DNA of 64,000 nucleotides, taken from positions 122,513-186,512 of the forward strand of contig NZ_JABWTK010000008.1 in assembly GCF_020071995.1 (NCBI RefSeq). The letters are read 5' to 3'. This DNA is from Planococcus chinensis. Its GTDB lineage: Bacteria; Bacillota; Bacilli; Bacillales_A; Planococcaceae. A program made the translations under genes and the position numbers. The notes under the pieces were generated by a model, which saw only the letters and a list, made by a program, of their open reading frames with translations, was not told the DNA's origin and did not search any database. This document shows positions 9,622 to 17,919 of the stretch, piece after piece (position 1 is the stretch's first letter; each line of letters opens with the position of its first letter).

Positions 9622-10491
9622 TCAGTTTTCATATTCCAGATAGGATCCCGCCGGTTTTTCTGCAATTTCAAGCAATTGGTTGACCACTTTTTTCCGTGTG
9701 CCAAAATCAAACGGTTCCCCGCATGGCCGGCCCAGTTTGAACGGCACATGCAAAGTGCGCGGCACACCCGTTTTTTCAGTGACTTCTGGAAGAATGGTAA
9801 TCATGGATGTCGCCACACCTGAAGCTTCTAAAGCCCGGGCATACAGCCCAAGCACGTTATGGCACGTACCTCAGCCAGGCACCAAAAGAGCGACGTCGAT
9901 TTTCTTATTTTTAAACAGCTCCACTACTTTTGGAATCGATTCCGCTTCTACGTGTTCGGTATCCATAATGCCGCCGAACAGTCCGACGTGTACGTCCGAG
10001 ACTTCGCCAATTACACCCGCCTGTTCAAGCTCTTTCAGCTGCTGGATCGGGAAAACAATCGTCGTGTCTTTTTTAGCGGATTTTACATCATAGTACATAT
10101 GCGTCACTGTCAAATCCTCTTCGCTGACATCTCCCGGTACAATCCGGATCGTATGGTCCCCAGGATGGAGGTCCATGTTAAACGGAATATCTGTTTTCAG
10201 ATGGACCCCGGCAGTAGACAATAAAGCAACTTTGCATTGGGACATAGGCTTTTCCAGAATGGCTTCCGGAAGTCCCGTTTGTTTGTCGACATGCTTTAAA
10301 GTAAATTTATTGTATGCGTTTGGAAAGTTCTCCGAAAATGCCACTGACAGTTTTGATTTTATTTTTGTCCGGTTTTTCATTATTTTGAGCTGCCTCCATT
10401 CATTTTTTATCTGCCGGTTAACGAGATCTTTGTACTCCACTGCAAAATAATTTATTTCAGCTAGTTGTTTTATTGATTCGACTGTTTCCAA
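9622..10491 (-). CDS. Candidate selenoprotein of the GrdB/PrdB (glycine/betaine/proline reductase selenoprotein B) family, UGA read-through
   Basis: Two adjacent reading frames on the minus strand are in the same frame and separated only by a TGA at 9871-9873. Read through, they give a 289-residue protein with residue 207 encoded by UGA in the motif PG-U-GTCHN. The first part carries HMYYDV and VFPIQQLKELEQAGVIG, and the part after the UGA continues NVLGLYARALEASG, the pattern of the selenoprotein B reductase family, where this position is Sec or Cys of a UxxC/CxxC redox pair. A SECIS-like hairpin follows at once. The start is a TTG with AAAGGGA upstream. The reaction is unknown. Sec insertion genes are not in this window, so a nonsense mutation in a CxxC version is the alternative. 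Confidence 0.75.
9833..9873 (-). promoter_or_regulatory. UGA codon followed by bacterial SECIS-like hairpin
   Basis: Counting from the UGA (9871-9873), an eight-pair stem GCTTGGGC/GCCCGGGC (9846-9853 with 9833-9840, two G-U pairs) closes a five-base loop TGTAT at positions 26-30 downstream. Bacterial SECIS elements are described as a short stem about 16-37 bases after the UGA with a small loop that has a G among its first two bases; this hairpin meets each point. It lies inside the coding region, so SelB dependence is inferred. Confidence 0.6.
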
Positions 10492-10541
10492 AAGAATCCC
10501 TTTAATTCATAGAAGTAAAGAAAGAAAAAATCCATTTAAAA

Positions 10542-10567
10542 AGCAGCCTGAGAATTTTCAGGCTGCT
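10542..10567 (-). terminator. Intrinsic terminator of the PepSY operon
   Basis: Arms AGCAGCCTGA/TCAGGCTGCT form a ten-pair stem; on the minus strand the hairpin is followed by TTTTTAAATGGATTTTTT. It lies between the FixH-like gene and the candidate selenoprotein gene and separates their transcripts. Confidence 0.75.
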
Positions 10568-10596
10568 GAGTTCTGGTATTATTCTTCGCTTATCCT

Positions 10597-11088
10597 TTAA
10601 TGATGATGTCCGGAAGCCTCTCCCTTATTTTTCGGACCTTGCTTTAAGAGTTCCAACTCTGCTTCCGTCAGTTCACCGACGATGATTTGTTTGCGCGGGC
10701 TGATGAGTGAGCCCTCATTTCCCGCATGAATCCGAATGTAGTAGAGTCCGTCTTCTTTAAACCGCGTGGAAAAGCTATAGATTCCATGCCCTTCGTTTCT
10801 TGCTTCTTCCATCGGTACAGCAACTGTGCCGTCTTGTTTTTGGATTTCCACATGCATAAAGTCTGCATCCATTACAGCTTGTCCGTTCTGGGTAAGAACT
10901 GCCTGGATTTCGGTTTCTTGATTTGCAGAAATCTTCGGCTCATTTTTCATCTCCACTTGGAGGGGCGTTTCCTGTTTGTAAAGGGTTGCTGCGTCTTCCC
11001 GCAAGCCGCAGGCGCTGGTGCCAAGGAATAGAAAAGCGGAAAGCCCAAGTGTTAGGTTCCTCTTCAATTTCTTCGTTTTTCCGCTCAT
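10597..11088 (-). CDS. FixH/YtkA-like extracytoplasmic protein with His-rich tail
   Basis: The start ATG at 11088 overlaps the stop of the PepSY gene (ATGA), giving 163 residues; an ATG four codons earlier with GGGTGA upstream is also possible. A basic N-terminus and hydrophobic stretch (NLTLGLSAFLFLGTSAC) form a signal peptide, perhaps a lipoprotein, though the -3 residue is not typical. The rest resembles the YtkA/FixH beta-sandwich (MDADFMHVEIQ ... GIYSFSTRFKEDGLYYIRIH). The protein ends GHHH, suggesting metal contact. With the PepSY partner it probably works at the outer face of the membrane in copper or iron handling; this is inferred. Confidence 0.75.
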   Translation of the reverse strand: MSGKTKKLKRNLTLGLSAFLFLGTSACGLREDAATLYKQETPLQVEMKNEPKISANQETEIQAVLTQNGQAVMDADFMHVEIQKQDGTVAVPMEEARNEGHGIYSFSTRFKEDGLYYIRIHAGNEGSLISPRKQIIVGELTEAELELLKQGPKNKGEASGHHH

Positions 11089-12434
11089 GCATTCAGCCAT
11101 TTTTTCACCCGCTTTGTCCGTTGAATAATTGCTTGGTCTAGCAGCCAAACAGCTAAGATCGAAAGACCGACTAATGGAAAAAGAATACCCATTGCAACGA
11201 TCACCAATAGAAATTTCTTGGATTCAATTACAGATGGAGCTTTGGGCGCTCCTAAAGCTTTCTCAGGCTTTCGCTTCCACCATAGATAAAGCCCGCTAAA
11301 CACGACCAGCAAAAGTCCGATGCAGATTGCCAGGCTGAGCAGCTGATTGAACAAGCCGAACTGCGTGCCTTTGTGCAGCGTAATGCCCCAGGCGACGATT
11401 TTGCCGATGACTCCGTAATTGCCGTAGCGGTAGTCGGCAAGAATTGCCCCGGTGTATTGGTCGATATGCATTGTTGCTTCGTCCTGTGCTTTCGGCGAAA
11501 AGATCGACAACGTATAGACGCCGTCTTTTTCTTGCGGCAGGAATACGGTATAGCCGGGATAAATGCCTTCATACTCTGCCGTTTCGATAATTTGGTCCAG
11601 CGGCTGGGGGACCAACCCTTCCACATTCGATAAGGGCACATTCAGGTTCTCGGCTGCCCATGGCACTTCAGCTATTTCTTTTGTAGCTGCCGACGATTTC
11701 GGTGCATCGCCGATCCACACAGAAGGCGGATAGCCTTCTCCGGAATTGGTGATCAACGTTTGAAATCCGTTGCCCCAAAACCCGGACCATGGAAGGCCGG
11801 TCATAATCAAAAATACCAGTCCTCCGGTAATCCAGAATGCCGGAACGGCATGCAAATCTCTTCTCAAAATTTTAGTGCCTTTTGTGAATCGCGGAAAGAC
11901 AACACCGGACAAGCTCCTGTTGTTTTTGGGAAACCACAAGTACAATCCGGTGACAATCAGTACAAGCGCCCAACACGCCGCCAGTTCCACGATCCGGTCG
12001 CCGATTGTGCCCGCCATCAATTCACCGTGCAGTTCTTCAATCCGATCCATGATGCGGTCTTGATCCGCCAGCTCCCCAACGACTTCACCCGAATAAGGAT
12101 CAAAAAACACAGTGAAGGATTCGTTTCCATCCAATAACTTGATCTCGGTAGAGCGCTGTTCATCTTCACCAGGGCGGTACTTCGTGGCAACGGCATTGGG
12201 ATAAAGTTCCGTCACCTTGTCCAGTTGTTCGGCCGCTGTCAGTTTTGTTTCTTGAGGAACCACTTCGTAATAATCGTCATACAGAACTTGTTCGATTTCT
12301 GCCTTGAATAAATAAGTGGAGCCGGTCACTGCCAGCAGGATCAAGATGGGTGCAAAGATGATTCCTGCGTAAAAATGCCATCTCCAGATAATGCGCTGCA
12401 GCGAAGGGTCCCGCCGTTTTGGTTTTTGTTCCAT
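11085..12434 (-). CDS. PepSY-associated membrane protein (PiuB-like)
   Basis: The 449-residue protein opens with IIWRWHFYAGIIFAPILILLAV, the first of four predicted membrane segments, followed by a large extracytoplasmic part with a PepSY-type repeat (ATKYRPGEDEQRSTEIKL ... FFDPYSGEVVGEL) and a second one near 300-340 (TMHIDQYTGAILADYR). Conserved histidines lie at membrane edges (RWHFYAG, LHGELMAG, LHKGTQFG). The family is often linked to siderophore, heme or copper uptake and redox. It is the first gene of a two-gene operon with the FixH-like gene. Confidence 0.82.
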   Translation of the reverse strand: MEQKPKRRDPSLQRIIWRWHFYAGIIFAPILILLAVTGSTYLFKAEIEQVLYDDYYEVVPQETKLTAAEQLDKVTELYPNAVATKYRPGEDEQRSTEIKLLDGNESFTVFFDPYSGEVVGELADQDRIMDRIEELHGELMAGTIGDRIVELAACWALVLIVTGLYLWFPKNNRSLSGVVFPRFTKGTKILRRDLHAVPAFWITGGLVFLIMTGLPWSGFWGNGFQTLITNSGEGYPPSVWIGDAPKSSAATKEIAEVPWAAENLNVPLSNVEGLVPQPLDQIIETAEYEGIYPGYTVFLPQEKDGVYTLSIFSPKAQDEATMHIDQYTGAILADYRYGNYGVIGKIVAWGITLHKGTQFGLFNQLLSLAICIGLLLVVFSGLYLWWKRKPEKALGAPKAPSVIESKKFLLVIVAMGILFPLVGLSILAVWLLDQAIIQRTKRVKKWLNA

Positions 12435-12530
12435 AAAAGTCCTCTTTCTTTTTTAACTCCTCACATCGTACTATTTTGAAGGGCTGATGGCTGTGGAGAA
12501 AATGTGAAACCGGCCGTTCAAATCAAAAAA

Positions 12531-12553
12531 ACATGCTGGAATGTCCAGCATGT
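12531..12553 (-). terminator. Intrinsic terminator after the 78-residue hypothetical gene
   Basis: Arms ACATGCTGGA/TCCAGCATGT with a three-base loop are followed on the minus strand by TTTTTT. It ends the small-gene transcript before the PepSY operon begins. Confidence 0.75.
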
Positions 12554-12585
12554 CTAAAATTTATCATGGAATTCTGTAGTTTGTT

Positions 12586-12822
12586 TTAATAGGAAGGCTG
12601 ATAAATCCGATCTGTATCCGTATCGATAACAACCTCAGCTTCTATTTCGCTATCAAAAGGAATCCGATCAAAATGATGCATCCGGCAGAAGAACTCCGGA
12701 AAGTTATTCATATCGGCGCTATGTTTTTTTGTCTGGAAGTACTTTTTTCTCAATTGTTCTTTGGTGAACTTTTTCCCTGTTATCAGTGCCGAATGGAAAT
12801 AACCATCTATTTCAACAATCAT
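12586..12822 (-). CDS. Hypothetical protein, 78 residues
   Basis: I do not recognise this protein. It is short, soluble, and has a central cluster of aromatic and histidine residues (FPEFFCRMHHFDRIPF) followed by an acidic beta-like stretch (EIEAEVVIDTDTD). No clear ribosome-binding site precedes the ATG, although a small hairpin (GCTGTTT/AAACAGC at 12835-12851) lies between it and the RlaP gene. It is on the same strand as the RNA-repair genes and may be translated from their transcript. Confidence 0.5.
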   Translation of the reverse strand: MIVEIDGYFHSALITGKKFTKEQLRKKYFQTKKHSADMNNFPEFFCRMHHFDRIPFDSEIEAEVVIDTDTDRIYQPSY

Positions 12823-12859
12823 ACGGAATCACTGCTGTTTTCTAAACAGCTGATTAGCT

Positions 12860-13672
12860 TTAATTTGGAATCTGTAATTCTTCTACCTTCCCCCACACTT
12901 CCTCCAGTGTGTCTCTGAACAAGCGGTTCAGTTTAGCCGTTGAATCTTCCGGTTTTTCGGTCAGCGTGCGGACATAAGCCTCCAGCCGGACAATTTCAAT
13001 TTCAAGAAAGTCATGGATGGCACTGATTTTCTCTTCCAGATCCATCTCAACGCCTGCTTTTTTCCGTTCAAGCAGCAAAAGGACTTCCTTTTTCAGTTCT
13101 CCTTCCGGCACCATCGCTTCCAGCAGCTCATCAAAATCGATCGGCGGGATGGATTGGTTTTCCTCAATCCACTTGCAGGCAAGCACCGGTCGCAGCGCGT
13201 AAAAATACTTCTTGATTTTCACCGTCGGCCCTTGCAGGTGGCTTTGGTAATTGGACTTCGCCATATTTAAATAATGATGGAGGCTGGCGTTCGGATAAAA
13301 GATGTCCGATTCCAGGCTTTTCATATCCCCAATGAACGAATACTTCTCGTAATAGACAATTTCGCTTTTCAGCCATTCCAGTAAAGGCGGGTTGCTTTTC
13401 CGGAACAGGCGGAGCGCTTTCGTGATTTCCCAGCCGCTGATGTCCAAAAGATCATTTATCGGCATTTCGATTACGTCGCGCTTTTCGCCGATTCCTTGCG
13501 GGTCAATCGAGAGGTACCAAACGGGCTGGTGCACGTAAATGAACCGCACATCGTAGTCACTGTCTTTGGAAGGGAATCCCCACGCCCGGCTTCCGGATTC
13601 TACTGCGTATAAAATCTTTACTTGGAACTGTTTTTCGATTTCTTGTAATTTTTCTAGAATTAATTGATTCAC
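12860..13672 (-). CDS. RlaP/YcgL-type nucleotidyltransferase of an RNA-repair operon
   Basis: The 270-residue protein has the DNA-polymerase-beta nucleotidyltransferase signature near its start: ESGSRAWGF followed by KDSDYDVRF, so G27-S28 and the metal-binding D39 and D41 are in place. It matches the RlaP (YcgL) family, which is named for its occurrence with bacterial RNA-repair genes. The start is a GTG with AAGGAG upstream. It lies 114 bases downstream of the Pnkp gene on the same strand, across a strong hairpin. What nucleotide it adds, and to which RNA end, is not known. Confidence 0.85.
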   Translation of the reverse strand: MNQLILEKLQEIEKQFQVKILYAVESGSRAWGFPSKDSDYDVRFIYVHQPVWYLSIDPQGIGEKRDVIEMPINDLLDISGWEITKALRLFRKSNPPLLEWLKSEIVYYEKYSFIGDMKSLESDIFYPNASLHHYLNMAKSNYQSHLQGPTVKIKKYFYALRPVLACKWIEENQSIPPIDFDELLEAMVPEGELKKEVLLLLERKKAGVEMDLEEKISAIHDFLEIEIVRLEAYVRTLTEKPEDSTAKLNRLFRDTLEEVWGKVEELQIPN

Positions 13673-13751
13673 TTTAGCTGCTCCTTATTCCGGATCTAAG
13701 ATTTTTCTCTCGCTGGTTAGATATTTTATGAATACTCGTTGCGTAATCAGT

Positions 13752-13781
13752 AACCAGAAGACAGGAATCCGTCTTCTGGTT
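13752..13781. other. Strong hairpin between the Pnkp and RlaP genes
   Basis: Arms AACCAGAAGAC/GTCTTCTGGTT make an 11-pair perfect stem with an eight-base loop, directly after the stop of Pnkp. No T-run follows on the minus strand, so it is a poor intrinsic terminator; it could set mRNA ends or stability, or weaken read-through into the RlaP gene. Confidence 0.6.
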
Positions 13782-13786
13782 GAAAA

Positions 13787-16378
13787 TCAAAGCCGCGGAT
13801 CTACCGGATCGGATTCCATTGCCAAAGTTCCAAGCACGCATTCGTGTACGCGTTCGATTGACTCACCGCCAATAAAGCGGTTCAGCCCCTCAATACCAAG
13901 AGCGAACTCTTTCAAGGCCATTTTCTGTTTTTTGCCGGTGTTTCTATTCTTTAATCGGGCCAGGTTTTTCTCTTCGAGATAATCCATGCCGTAAATGATG
14001 CTCAAGTATTTCTGTCCGCGCACTTTAATCGCCGGCTGCAGCAGCTTCCCTTTGTTTTTTGGAATGTAAAATTCGGGCTTAATGATGACACCTTCATGCC
14101 CGTCTTCTGTCATTACCTGCCACCACTGCACCACTTCCTGTTCGCTCGCTTCATCGGAAATGATTTTAAACTCCGTTTCCACAAACAAATCGGATTGTCC
14201 CGCAAGCATCCGGTTCATTTCCACATGCCACGTATGCGGCTGGTCAAAGAAGGTCTGGTTGCTGTGAGCGAGTACATGGAAAGGCGCAATTTGGATGGAT
14301 TCGGTCGATTCCACGTTCCAGCAGTATTTCTGAAAGACTTCGTTGAAAGTCTGCGCATTTGCCAATTTTCCTTCATACTCTTTCAGCCAGCCGGTTAATT
14401 CTTCGTTATCTTTCGCAGCCGCTTCCAGTTTGCTTTTCAGCATGGTTCTGTCCACCAGTGCATTTTCCGACACATGGGCATACTGGCTGCTGATCAGTTC
14501 TTTCGCTTTTAAATTCCACGGCATGATTTCCGCATCCAATAATACAAAATCCGTTTCATGCTGCTCGAAATAATTGATTCGCACCAATTCTTCATTCAGC
14601 TGGCGGACCATCTTCGATTCAGTTTCCCCGTCAAAAAAGCGTTTGCCGGTCCGTGTATAAATCGTTCCTAAAGAAGCGATGCCGGTATGCTTCCTCGAAG
14701 CGTCCATGTCTTTGAACAAGAACAAAATTGCGCGACTTCCCATATGCTTCTTCTCGGCCACCATACGCTGTACGCCATGGCTCCGGTAATAATCGATCGC
14801 TTCTTTCGGGTGTTCCAAATATCCGGCGAGCGATGAGGGTTTTGGCGTCGGGCTCATCGTCGGCGGAATGTAAACCAATTGCTCAATTGGCACAGTGAAA
14901 TGGGACACGGCATCGATCGCCGGTTTGACAATATCCGGCTGCACTTTCACTTCCCCGAGTTCTTCGGTCATAACGGAATAGCCATGGATGAATTTGCCGA
15001 TATTCGGCGGATTCAGCCGGTTTTTTTCCCATTCTGCCAAAGGGTTGTCAACAGTTCCTGTATAAATGTCTTTCGCTTTCACGGACACAAAATCCCGTTC
15101 CGGATAACGGTATGCCGTCAGTTCCCCGCCGAAGACGACACCTTGGTCAATATTGATGGTGTTATTGATCAATAAGGGCTTCGGTTTAGGATCATGGCCC
15201 CAAACAATCAAGAGGTTCCGGCTGTGTGAAACGGTCCAATCTTTTCGGACCGGTTTGCCATTTTCATTAAAGCCGCCGGTATCGCCGTAACGGCAAAAAT
15301 CACTGATGGCCTGAGATTGTTTGCCGATTAATGCATCTTTGATGCCGGCATGCGCAGCAGCAAGAACCGGCACGCCGTTTTTATGAATGACGTAATGAGA
15401 TGGCGCATTCAAGAGAAACTCTTTTAACTGCTGTTTGAGTTCCGCTGTTTTCTCGCTTCCTGCTTCTTTTTCATACTGGATGAACTCTTCTTCCACTTTT
15501 TCGTCCCCGTGGCTGAGGACCACTTGCCGGCCATCCAGCCATCTGGCGATTTTCCATCCGTGGTTGCTGTCGACCATATAAGCGAGACCTTCTTTGACAT
15601 GCTTATAGAAAAACTGCATCGTCTCGAGCGATTGAGGCCCCCGGCTCATGACATCGCCAACCGATAAAAACCGCCTGCCGAACGGATGCACATACAAGCC
15701 TTCCGGATTTTCCTGATAGCCGAGCTTTTCCAGTAATTCGATAAACTCTGCAAAACAGCCGTGGATATCTCCGATGACATCAATGCCTTCCTGCAGCTCG
15801 ATGTCCAAAGGATTGACGTGCCTGAAAAATTCCAGCCCTTCTGTTTCCTTTATCGTATACACCGAGGCAAATCCTTCTTTTTTGATAAAGCGTTTTTCAT
15901 TTCTGAATACTTGCGACTGCTGTTTGATCCGCTTTTTCCCTCGCGGCTGGTCACGCAGCTCATCCCGGTCCAACAGCACCCGCTCCGGAATATCAAAGAC
16001 AAGTGCGGTGATCGGCACATGATTTTTTTGAGCCAGCGAAATAAACCGTTTCCGGTCATCCCCCCAAAGATGCGTGGCATCGACCAAAACCAGTTTGTTC
16101 AACCGGCACCGGGCTTCGATCAACGCATCCATCATTTCAAATGCTTCCGTTGAGATTTCCTGGTATTCATCCATCAGCGCCGCAGCTTCATCTTGCGGAC
16201 GGTTGCGCCAATCGATAAAGTTTTTGTCACTGACCAGCATGCGGAAGTCATCGGAGCTGATGATTTCAGATGGCAGGATTTCTTTTTGGTCCACAAGCTT
16301 TCTTAGTAATGTTGTCTTTCCGCTATTGGACGGGCCGACCAATAACACGATACCGGCATGCGGCAAGCCGATTCTCAT
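13787..16378 (-). CDS. pnkp: Polynucleotide kinase-phosphatase Pnkp, bacterial RNA repair
   Basis: The 863-residue protein has the three domains of bacterial Pnkp in the usual order and total length. The N-terminal 5'-kinase has the P-loop GPSNSGKT (15-22). The central metallophosphatase has GDIHG (203-207), GDVMSRGP and SNHG. The C-terminal adenylyltransferase has the ligase-like motif KHMG with Lys544. It heals broken RNA by phosphorylating 5' ends and removing 2',3'-cyclic phosphate or 3'-phosphate, and activates the 5' end. Sealing by Pnkp is known to need its partner Hen1, whose gene overlaps the start (ATGA). Confidence 0.95.
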   Translation of the reverse strand: MRIGLPHAGIVLLVGPSNSGKTTLLRKLVDQKEILPSEIISSDDFRMLVSDKNFIDWRNRPQDEAAALMDEYQEISTEAFEMMDALIEARCRLNKLVLVDATHLWGDDRKRFISLAQKNHVPITALVFDIPERVLLDRDELRDQPRGKKRIKQQSQVFRNEKRFIKKEGFASVYTIKETEGLEFFRHVNPLDIELQEGIDVIGDIHGCFAEFIELLEKLGYQENPEGLYVHPFGRRFLSVGDVMSRGPQSLETMQFFYKHVKEGLAYMVDSNHGWKIARWLDGRQVVLSHGDEKVEEEFIQYEKEAGSEKTAELKQQLKEFLLNAPSHYVIHKNGVPVLAAAHAGIKDALIGKQSQAISDFCRYGDTGGFNENGKPVRKDWTVSHSRNLLIVWGHDPKPKPLLINNTINIDQGVVFGGELTAYRYPERDFVSVKAKDIYTGTVDNPLAEWEKNRLNPPNIGKFIHGYSVMTEELGEVKVQPDIVKPAIDAVSHFTVPIEQLVYIPPTMSPTPKPSSLAGYLEHPKEAIDYYRSHGVQRMVAEKKHMGSRAILFLFKDMDASRKHTGIASLGTIYTRTGKRFFDGETESKMVRQLNEELVRINYFEQHETDFVLLDAEIMPWNLKAKELISSQYAHVSENALVDRTMLKSKLEAAAKDNEELTGWLKEYEGKLANAQTFNEVFQKYCWNVESTESIQIAPFHVLAHSNQTFFDQPHTWHVEMNRMLAGQSDLFVETEFKIISDEASEQEVVQWWQVMTEDGHEGVIIKPEFYIPKNKGKLLQPAIKVRGQKYLSIIYGMDYLEEKNLARLKNRNTGKKQKMALKEFALGIEGLNRFIGGESIERVHECVLGTLAMESDPVDPRL

Positions 16379-17727
16379 AGCTGGTTCACCTTCCTTTTAA
16401 AAATACACATTTGTGTCGGCTGTCCTTGAAGTTCCTGTTCTTCCCCAATCCCTGAAAACTCCAGTTCATAGTGGCCTTGATGATTTCGTTCGCTGCACCA
16501 GTCCTGAAATTCCTTCCGTGTCCATTCAAAACGGTGGTCATCGTGGCGGAAATGGTCGTCCATATCATAAAGTTCATTGTACTCGCGGTTCGGCGTAGTA
16601 ATGATCAAAGACTCGGGTTCGTAAGCGTGCAAAATCGTGTCCAGCGCTTTTGGCAGGCGCTCTGCATCAATGTGCTCAATGACTTCACATAAAATGATCA
16701 TGTCTTTTCCTTTTAGCCGTTCATCGTAATAAAACAGCGAGCCCCATAAAGTTTCCGGTTCTACAAAACCAGCTTGTTCTTTAGCTTTTTCGAAACGGCG
16801 GATGGCTTTCAGCGTTTCAGTCTGAGATGGTTCCACGGCGAGCAGTTCCTGGATGCCGTCCATAAACCCTAGTTGAACGGCCAGTTTCCCTTCGCCTGAA
16901 CCGAAATCCACCACGCTTTTCGGCTTTAAGCGGCTGGCTGTTTCGATGATTTTTTCATAGCGCATATCATTCAACCGTGCTTTTTTTACCGGTTCTTCTA
17001 TCAGTTCATTGGCAGCCGGTTTTTCCACCAGGCTATATATCTCTTTAAACCGGAGAGCCTGGCGGTAAATCAATTCCCGGAGCGGATGCTCCTCGAGCCA
17101 CCCCTCTCCGTATCGTTCAAGCTTGTCAATTTCTTTTTCATCGATGAAATAATGTTTGTAATTGTCAATGACCGGAATCAGGACAAATAAATGGCGAAGG
17201 GCATTTTGCAGCGTTTGATGTCCTGTCAATGTAAGGGTCCGAGCGGAACTTTTTTCTTTTAAATCAAAAGAATAATGAATCTCCGGGCGTGAAATTGCGA
17301 CTTCATATCCCATCGGTTGAAACAGCCCTTCCAATTGCTTATCAGAGAGAGAAGAAGACACCGGGCCGAACTCAAGCGCCAGCGGGAATCGATGGCCGAC
17401 CCATTCGCTGTATTCTTCTTTCGGCTGCCCATTCAATGCTGTACCAAGAGCTGAACGGATAAACGAACAGAAAATGCTGGAAACGGCAAATTCCCGGTCA
17501 TTAATATAATGCGTGATGTCATAAGAGTTGGATTTGTTTTGAAGCATTTCGAGCAGATCCGGAGTGACAAAGATGGTTGCTTCAAGTTCCTCGTCGTTGA
17601 ACTTGCTGTAAAACATCCGGACCAAGTGGCCTTTTTGATTTCTTTCATATATATTATTCGGGTTCTTTGCCAATAAATAAGAAACCATTTTGGCATTCTC
17701 TCCTGTAGCACGAATCGTCAATTGCAT
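16375..17727 (-). CDS. hen1: Hen1, RNA 3'-terminal ribose 2'-O-methyltransferase
   Basis: The 450-residue protein has an N-terminal Hen1-specific half that in known systems binds and activates Pnkp for ligation. Its C-terminal methyltransferase domain has the SAM motif VDFGSGEG (273-280) and the metal-binding motif EVIEHI (348-353) with downstream histidines in FRHDDHRF. It methylates the 2'-OH at the 3' end before sealing, protecting the repaired RNA from being cut again at the same place. It is the first gene of the repair operon, with AAGGAG before the ATG. Confidence 0.95.
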   Translation of the reverse strand: MQLTIRATGENAKMVSYLLAKNPNNIYERNQKGHLVRMFYSKFNDEELEATIFVTPDLLEMLQNKSNSYDITHYINDREFAVSSIFCSFIRSALGTALNGQPKEEYSEWVGHRFPLALEFGPVSSSLSDKQLEGLFQPMGYEVAISRPEIHYSFDLKEKSSARTLTLTGHQTLQNALRHLFVLIPVIDNYKHYFIDEKEIDKLERYGEGWLEEHPLRELIYRQALRFKEIYSLVEKPAANELIEEPVKKARLNDMRYEKIIETASRLKPKSVVDFGSGEGKLAVQLGFMDGIQELLAVEPSQTETLKAIRRFEKAKEQAGFVEPETLWGSLFYYDERLKGKDMIILCEVIEHIDAERLPKALDTILHAYEPESLIITTPNREYNELYDMDDHFRHDDHRFEWTRKEFQDWCSERNHQGHYELEFSGIGEEQELQGQPTQMCIFKRKVNQL

Positions 17728-17919
17728 AGCGAACGCTCCTTCTATAAACCAATAGTCCTTTTTAATATTCCAAATATATCATAAGAACAGGGAATAAATT
17801 GATATTTTTCAAATCCATTCAATAAATTAATCGATTTCTTTACAGAGCGTTCCTCTAAAAAAGAGCAGGAAACAGTCTTATCCTGTCCCCCACTCCTTAT
17901 CATTTACTTTACCATGCTG

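Noticed and set aside
9622..10491. Two separate genes, or a frameshift pseudogene, instead of one selenoprotein
   Set aside because: Both halves are in the same frame, so no frameshift exists. The second half has no credible start site, and the stop falls on the catalytic position. A nonsense mutation remains possible and is stated as the alternative.
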